Shown: piece by piece, positions 59,056 through 64,000 of the stretch
Layout of the letters: each line of letters starts with the position of its first letter
Position numbering within the stretch: position 1 is the stretch's first letter
Origin: Strigamia acuminata
Lineage: Eukaryota > Arthropoda > Chilopoda > Geophilomorpha > Linotaeniidae
Reading direction: 5' to 3'
Length of the DNA stretch: 64,000 bases
Assembly (NCBI GenBank): GCA_949358305.1
Contig: OX442318.1
Span: 6,744,501-6,808,500, forward strand
Translations under genes and position numbers: made by a program
Notes under the pieces: model-generated
The model's database searches: none
The model's input: only the letters and a program-made list of their open reading frames with translations
What the model was told of the DNA's origin: nothing

Positions 59056-61205
59056 TCAAGGAATAACAATGGCGGCACCACTGCCGGGTTGAGTCGGGAA
59101 CACTTTAGCTTCGATATTTCCCATTCTTTCCGGATAGCGGAAGTAAAATTCATTTTTAACCGTCGTTAGGAAAGAGTTGACGTCACTTGTTGGCACTAGT
59201 GACACAGTACAGCCTCCCCATCTAAAAACGAATCAAACTGACCTTTATCAACAACTCTAATAATTCATTTCACCAAAGGCGGATTTATAGATTCTAGTGC
59301 ACACGCTATGCTGACAGTTGATATTTTAAATAAATATTATTGAATCAGTCTGAAAATTTAATCGGACATTACTCGAGTGGTATATTTAATAATCTTAAAA
59401 GGAAAATTAAATCAAAATATTAGAAGTTAATTTTTTTTCAAATTTTTCGTCATTCCGCAGACTTTTTGGACGCACCTTAGGCCCGCCTCTGAGTGTGTGA
59501 AGGACCCTGCAGACCATAAATCCGCCTTTGCAATCCACGAATACAAACCCAGCTCCGGTGAGACGTGAACCAAGGGCCCCGGATTTGGTGGCAATTTCTA
59601 CAAATTCATCCAAGTTGGGATGACTGCATTCGTACAAGTCGCGACAACTTGCGTGGCTGGAGTTCATCAAATTTCCAAGATTTTCCATCCCCTGCTCCGG
59701 GTTTTTGTCACAAACCTCTTTAAATTCCCACACCCTACTGGCCTCTGTAAATTCCATCAAAATAGATAGAATCCTTATCAATTAATTAATTTTTTATTTA
59801 CAGTGTACTCTGTACGGACCGGACAAGTTGGCTGGACCCGAGTACCCGACCTACGTCCTCTCCGATCCAAACAACTTTCTGGCCCGGCGGGATACCGGGA
59901 ATTTCCCGGTGGCCCCCCGATCTATCCAGATTTCCCGGTATAAATTTGTTCCCGTGACTCGAGCTGTCCAGATTTCCCGGTACTAAATTTGTTCCCAGTC
60001 CAGCCCTGCCTATGTCCGGGCTACACGGAGTATTTAATTATTTACCACTGAACACGTGCATTGCTCGTTTGTACAGTTCGAATCGTTCGAGCTTCGGGTT
60101 AGCACGTAAACTCAAATCAGCAAGTTCCGCGCTAGAAACTTGTAAAATATCGCAAACTTCATCCTTGGTGTACGCATCTTTGTGAAATACACTGCCAACA
60201 ACGTCAGCCATTTTTTCCAACGATATTCCCAATGCTTGCTGCACTTGACTCAATTTTTCAAAGTTCCGCCACTCCAACCCACTTTTTTGAGCAATAATCT
60301 AGAAAATATATTCAAAAAAATATATTTTTTTAAATATTATTTTACAATTTTGGTTTGTACGTTCCGATTCATGTACCTGCGTCGCCAACCGGCATTCAAC
60401 CACTCTGGAATTATAATGCGAAGTTGCAGCTTTGTTCATGTCGCTGCAGCTGTTGGCGACGACGAAAGTTGCACCTTGCGGTAACCGAACATCCGTCGTA
60501 CTCAGCGGATTAAACTCGATCAACTTCGCCGTACCCTCTTGAGCGAGGAAAGAAATTGCCTGGTCCATTCCTCCGCCCTGTGTTCCCACATACCGCTCAC
60601 TTCGTGCGCACAGAGCGGCTAAATCCTTCTTGTTCAGCGACAACCTACGAAAATCAACGTGTGAATACAATAAAAAATAAAATAAAATCAATAAAAATTG
60701 TCTTCAATCACCCATTAGCATGCAAAGTGGCTAAAGCTGCAGCACATACCAACGCGCTTGAACTGGATAAGCCAGCGCTCGGCGGGACGTTCCCGTCGAC
60801 CAACATGGCGATCCCAACGGGTTTTTCCGGCTTGAAATGTTCGATAATTCCCAAATAGCCGCTCAGTGCGTAGTTGTACCAGTTTGGTACGCTTTTGTCG
60901 ACGTAGACAGATGTGGCGTCGCATTGGAATGGAAGATATTGGTCGTCCGCGTTGGAAAGTTGTAGTTGGTTGGTGTCGTTGGTTGAGCAAGAGATGAGCA
61001 CGTCCTGCTCGATGGCCATTGGAAGGACGGAGTAGCCGCAATAATCGATGTGTTCGCCGATTAAGTTGACTCTGCCCGGTGCGCGGACGGTGAACGAAGG
61101 GGTTTTGTTGAATTTTTTGGTGAATAGCGATTCGAGGTTGGTGATACGGTGTTTTTGGGGGCCATCGTAGGTTTGGATGGAGAATATTGGTACGTTGTTC
61201 GACAT
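59056..61205 (-). CDS. GALK2: GALK2, N-acetylgalactosamine kinase
   Basis: Five minus-strand exons: 60712-61205, 60377-60644, 60046-60298, 59549-59744, 59056-59221. The sum is 1377 nt, 458 aa, the same as human GALK2. GHMP-kinase motifs in order: the galactokinase signature [20 protein letters not shown], the ATP-binding [30 protein letters not shown], and the C-terminal LTGAGWGGC, which is completed across the last intron. It resembles GALK2 more than GALK1, so its main substrate should be GalNAc (to GalNAc-1-phosphate) rather than galactose. Start: an in-frame upstream Met exists at 61403, but the Met at 61205 fits the family. The intron 59745-60045 carries a MITE copy. Confidence 0.95.
59830..60008 (-). 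mobile_element. hAT-like MITE, family CAGGGCTGGACTG, copy 3
   Basis: The right end CCAGTCCAGCCCTG at 59995-60008 and the adjoining GGTACTAAATTTGTTCCC block are the reverse complement of the family start. A duplicated CCAGATTTCCCGGTA block lies inside. The left end is not clear. In GALK2 intron 3. Confidence 0.65.
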
Positions 61206-62467
61206 TATTGTAGGGATTTTATCTGTTTGAGTGAATAAAATGGTAATAATATGTTGATGAAAGTGGTTACAAGGAAGAACGATATTATTATACTTGATAT
61301 TGTTCAGGCGGTGGCTGTTGAGGCGTCTGTTCCAGATAACGTGTGGTTGTTGCTCCCTCTGTTGGCAAAACACGTAAATACGTGTGACAAAGCGAAGTGT
61401 CAAAGTAGCCTTCCGCTTTTTTAGGCAAAAATTAAGGCATTTTTAAGCAAAATTTAAGGCATTTTTAGGCAAAATTTAAGGCATTTTTAGGCAAAATTTA
61501 AGGCATTTTTAGGCAAAATTTAAGGCATTTTTAGGCAAAATTTAAGGCATTTTTAGGCAAAATTTAAGGCATTTTTAGGCAAAATTTAAGGCATTTTTAG
61601 GCAAAATTTAAGGCATTTTTAGGCAAAATTTAAGGCATTTTTAGGCAAAATTTAAGGCATTTTTAGGCAAAATTTGAGGCAATTTTTAAACAAAAATGGA
61701 GACAATTTTTAGACAAAAATGAAGGCATTTTTTAAAAATATATTTTTTGGGTCAGAAAATGCTCTTTTGATCCAAAACATGCTTTCATACATATACCAGA
61801 AATATACCCATATACCCAAAATAACCCAACTCTAATAAATGCTCTATTATTTGTTTATTTTCCAACTCCAAAATCTAAAGTGTTTATGTATAAACACGCA
61901 AGAGATTGCATCTCACTTGACGGAAAAAGCGAACCCCTAACCGTGGGTTGATTCGGCTTCTGGGCAAGACCCTCTGTTGTCAGAGAGCCTCCAAACGTTG
62001 ATGTGAAAATTATTAGCACAAAAAATTCAAACACAAAACAATATGAAAGAATAGAAACACAGCAGTGTGTATACAAGCAAAAGACAGGAAAATTTAGAAA
62101 TGTTTACAAAGATGAAAATTTTCAAATAAATAATACTGTAGAAATTTGAACTTTAGAAAGTTTTTATTTTTTTAATAATTAAAGTGAAAATCTTCTTATT
62201 TGTATCACTGCAGCTGTACAGTTGCGACTGTAATAATTCATCCGAAATGGTTTGGGAACGAGCTGTATAATTAAACTGAGGTTTTACCTTTTCCATTAAC
62301 GTGTTAACAGTCAAGAACACTTGCGTGCAATTCCTAATGTATTTTTAATAATGTAACAGCTATCATTTTGTTTTAGGTAATTTTGCTCGAGAAAACTCAT
62401 TTTCTACGTTCATTAGCTTTGCTCTCCAATTGGTTCGATTCAACGCACGTGCGATGTTCCTCGATCC
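61206..62467. other. divergent spacer between GALK2 and the knottin gene
   Basis: Holds a 22-bp array (61430-61740) and AT-rich sequence. The stretch 61900-62000 is somewhat GC-richer but has no recognisable RNA or protein gene. The GALK2 promoter should lie near 61206-61420. Confidence 0.5.
61430..61740. repeat. 22-bp tandem array upstream of GALK2
   Basis: About twelve near-identical units, AGGCAAAATTTAAGGCATTT plus TT. The right edge drifts. Intergenic, within the GALK2 5' flank. Confidence 0.93.
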
Positions 62468-62475
62468 TATTTAAA
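62468..62475 (+). promoter_or_regulatory. TATA-like box of the knottin gene
   Basis: TATTTAAA followed by CGCATTGG. A likely leader exon follows, with a 5' untranslated intron from GTAACA (about 62568) to TTATACAG (62625), then the ATG at 62645. Confidence 0.55.
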
Positions 62476-62644
62476 CGCATTGGAAAAACCAATACAGCAT
62501 CAAAAAGAAATTCAGCCGAACACGCTTCATTTCAAAAAAAATTCATCGTTCAATCCTGAAAACTGGTAACAAAATAGAAATTGCTATAATCTAGCTTGCT
62601 TTTGACATCATTTTATTTTATACAGCAATCCAATAAGAAGAATC

Positions 62645-63199
62645 ATGGCCAAGTGTTTTATTCTTCTGACGGTGTGTGCTTTCGTGGTGTTTGCTCAAAT
62701 GGTTGTGGCTACACCAATGGCGGAATTAGGTAAATAAACAAAAATAAAGTTGTTTTATGACTAAAAATGTGTGGTCGCTGGTCTTACTTATCCAAGTACG
62801 CTTACCAAGTAAGCCTTACATTGACTTTTTGCTATACCACTGTGAGCACACATTATACAGCTAACTAATTTTCTTTTCAGAAGAAACTGATGCTGCTTTC
62901 AATGACGTTGACGGTCAAGATAGAGCTGAGTAAGTTGGCCATAATGTGTGGGTCCAATTCTAAGAATCCACCAAAGCAGCATTCCTCAATGCATTTTGTG
63001 CAAGGATTCTTCACGCTCGTGTAAATCATGCGTTTACTCTAATCGTTTTTGTTGCAGTTGTCTTAAGAAAGATGATACATGTGATTTTAACAATGACAAA
63101 TGCTGCAGAAATTTGGCTTGTTTTAATAACATCTGGCCCTTGAGCGATTATTGTATAGTCGCTCTTCCAGCAAGTTCTGGCAGAGGAAGACACGGATGA
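62645..63199 (+). CDS. secreted six-cysteine knottin-type peptide precursor
   Basis: Three exons (62645-62729, 62881-62929, 63058-63199), 276 nt, 91 aa. Seen: a hydrophobic signal peptide of about 22 residues ending near VVA, a short acidic propeptide (exon 2), then six cysteines spaced C-x6-C-x6-CC-x4-C-x10-C, the inhibitor cystine knot framework, and a Gly/Arg-rich C-terminus. All the cysteines of the knot lie in exon 3. Knottins with this spacing serve as ion-channel ligands, protease inhibitors or antimicrobial peptides in many animals, including some venoms; nothing here decides which. The gene has its own TATA-like box and an AATAAA at about 63232. Intact, with no frameshift. Confidence 0.85.
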
Positions 63200-64000
63200 T
63201 AGACAGTCTTGATGAAAACCAAAAAGGAATTAAATAAAGATAAACTTATAATGGAAATAAAAATTATGAATTAAAAACTCGTAACACAAACAAAGAATTT
63301 TATTTAACAAATATTATTCAATATTAAACCACAAGATAGAATGTGTAATCAAGTGGCTTAATTAAGTTCTTTGAACACGCGGTTTGGTTGAAAGCAAAGT
63401 GCCTTATGGTTCGTCATTTTGTTGCTTTGGAGTCCCGGGTAGCTTAATTGCAGTGACCCGTGTGCAAGTTGGGACATTGATGAGCCCTTTAACATCCTTT
63501 TGTGGCGGACAAGTGTATTTTTTTATTCTCCATGGGCCCCTTAGACTCTTGGGCATGTGGCCTATGTCTGATTGCTGGTTTTGCTTCGACTATATAGGAG
63601 ACATATCTCAAAAGCACCTCTCACCCACCCGCTAGTTTTGGTCGCAGCTTTAGCACTCCTCATAGTCCGAGAAGTTTCGTTTATTCAACCGGACATTTGG
63701 AGGCGGGAGATCATTGTGTTGTTTGCTGTGCGTCAGCTCCATTCGAACAAATTCCACCTGGCGTCTCCGATTCGGTGGCTTCAACAACTTCTTTGTCCGT
63801 AGTTTGCTTCCTGTTGCCATCTTGGCATTATTGACTGTTAGTGTGCTATTGCCCGTTGGTTTATTGTTGTTGGTGACTGTGGCAACTCTCTACACATTCC
63901 TTATCTGCAATGTTTCTCTATATTTTCTTTGTTTTTTCCTGGATTAAACTGTTCCCTCTACTTGAAATGGTCCATGACTGGCGTGTGGAAAGAAAACTAG
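63200..64000. other. 3' flank of the knottin gene, nothing identified
   Basis: After the poly(A) signal, 63380-63700 is GC-richer and reads open for about 80 codons in more than one frame. I find no family resemblance, splice structure or terminal repeats. It may be part of a transposable element running past the window edge. Confidence 0.4.

Noticed and set aside
61900-62000. GC-richer patch considered as a tRNA or SINE head
   Set aside because: No box A/B pair or cloverleaf could be traced.
63384-63947. Open frames of 76-83 codons downstream of the knottin gene
   Set aside because: No domain, splice structure or codon pattern. Possibly transposon-derived, but nothing supports a gene.

Overview
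This window is nuclear DNA from an AT-rich invertebrate animal with compact genes. The evidence is twelve spliced genes, eight of them close orthologues of human proteins in both sequence and length, with GT-AG introns that are mostly about 45-75 nt and several clear MITE families. The phylum cannot be fixed from sequence alone. A short-intron ecdysozoan such as a springtail or crustacean would fit, but that is a guess. No prokaryotic, organellar or viral genes were seen.

Layout, left to right: a UDP-glucuronosyltransferase (UGT, +, 991-3630); an XRRA1-type leucine-rich-repeat protein (-, 3863-~8632); DCAF1, a CRL4 ubiquitin-ligase receptor (-, 9056-17790); CLEC16A, an endosome/mitophagy regulator (+, 18699-27556), divergent from DCAF1; a SOCS2/CISH-like JAK-STAT inhibitor (-, 28132-28770); IFT56/TTC26 (-, 30056-36700) and, divergent from it, the pseudokinase ULK4 (+, 37192-46669); ICA1/ICA69, a BAR protein (+, 47154-51645); an unrecognised cysteine-rich, probably membrane-anchored protein (-, 52675-~53910); MTHFR (+, 54766-58750); GALK2 (-, 59056-61205); and a small secreted six-cysteine knottin-type peptide (+, 62645-63199). 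I assembled exons by hand from splice sites, reading phase and family knowledge. For UGT, DCAF1, CLEC16A, IFT56, ULK4, ICA1, MTHFR, GALK2 and the knottin the exon sum is an exact multiple of three. The predicted lengths are 521, 1416, 1082, 555, 1236, 547, 659, 458 and 91 aa.

The outstanding feature lies in the introns. Nearly every intron is either 45-80 nt, or a similar short intron enlarged by one insertion: a tandem array or a MITE. More than twenty arrays are present, each with its own unit. Unit lengths fall near 10, 20-22, 30-31 and 41 bp, multiples of the DNA helical repeat. In almost all arrays short A-tracts and T-tracts recur about every 10 bp, much like the periodic An/Tn clusters (PATCs) described in nematode germline genes. 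This is the best candidate for an undescribed system here.

Functional groupings: IFT56 and ULK4 are both cilium-linked and share a 491-bp divergent promoter with an RFX X-box-like site. The SOCS gene lies next to CLEC16A, as SOCS1 does in human, and four TTCN3GAA STAT-type sites lie within 167 bp between them. MITEs of hAT-like, mariner-like and Harbinger-like type are nested in introns, and one forms part of a 3' splice site.
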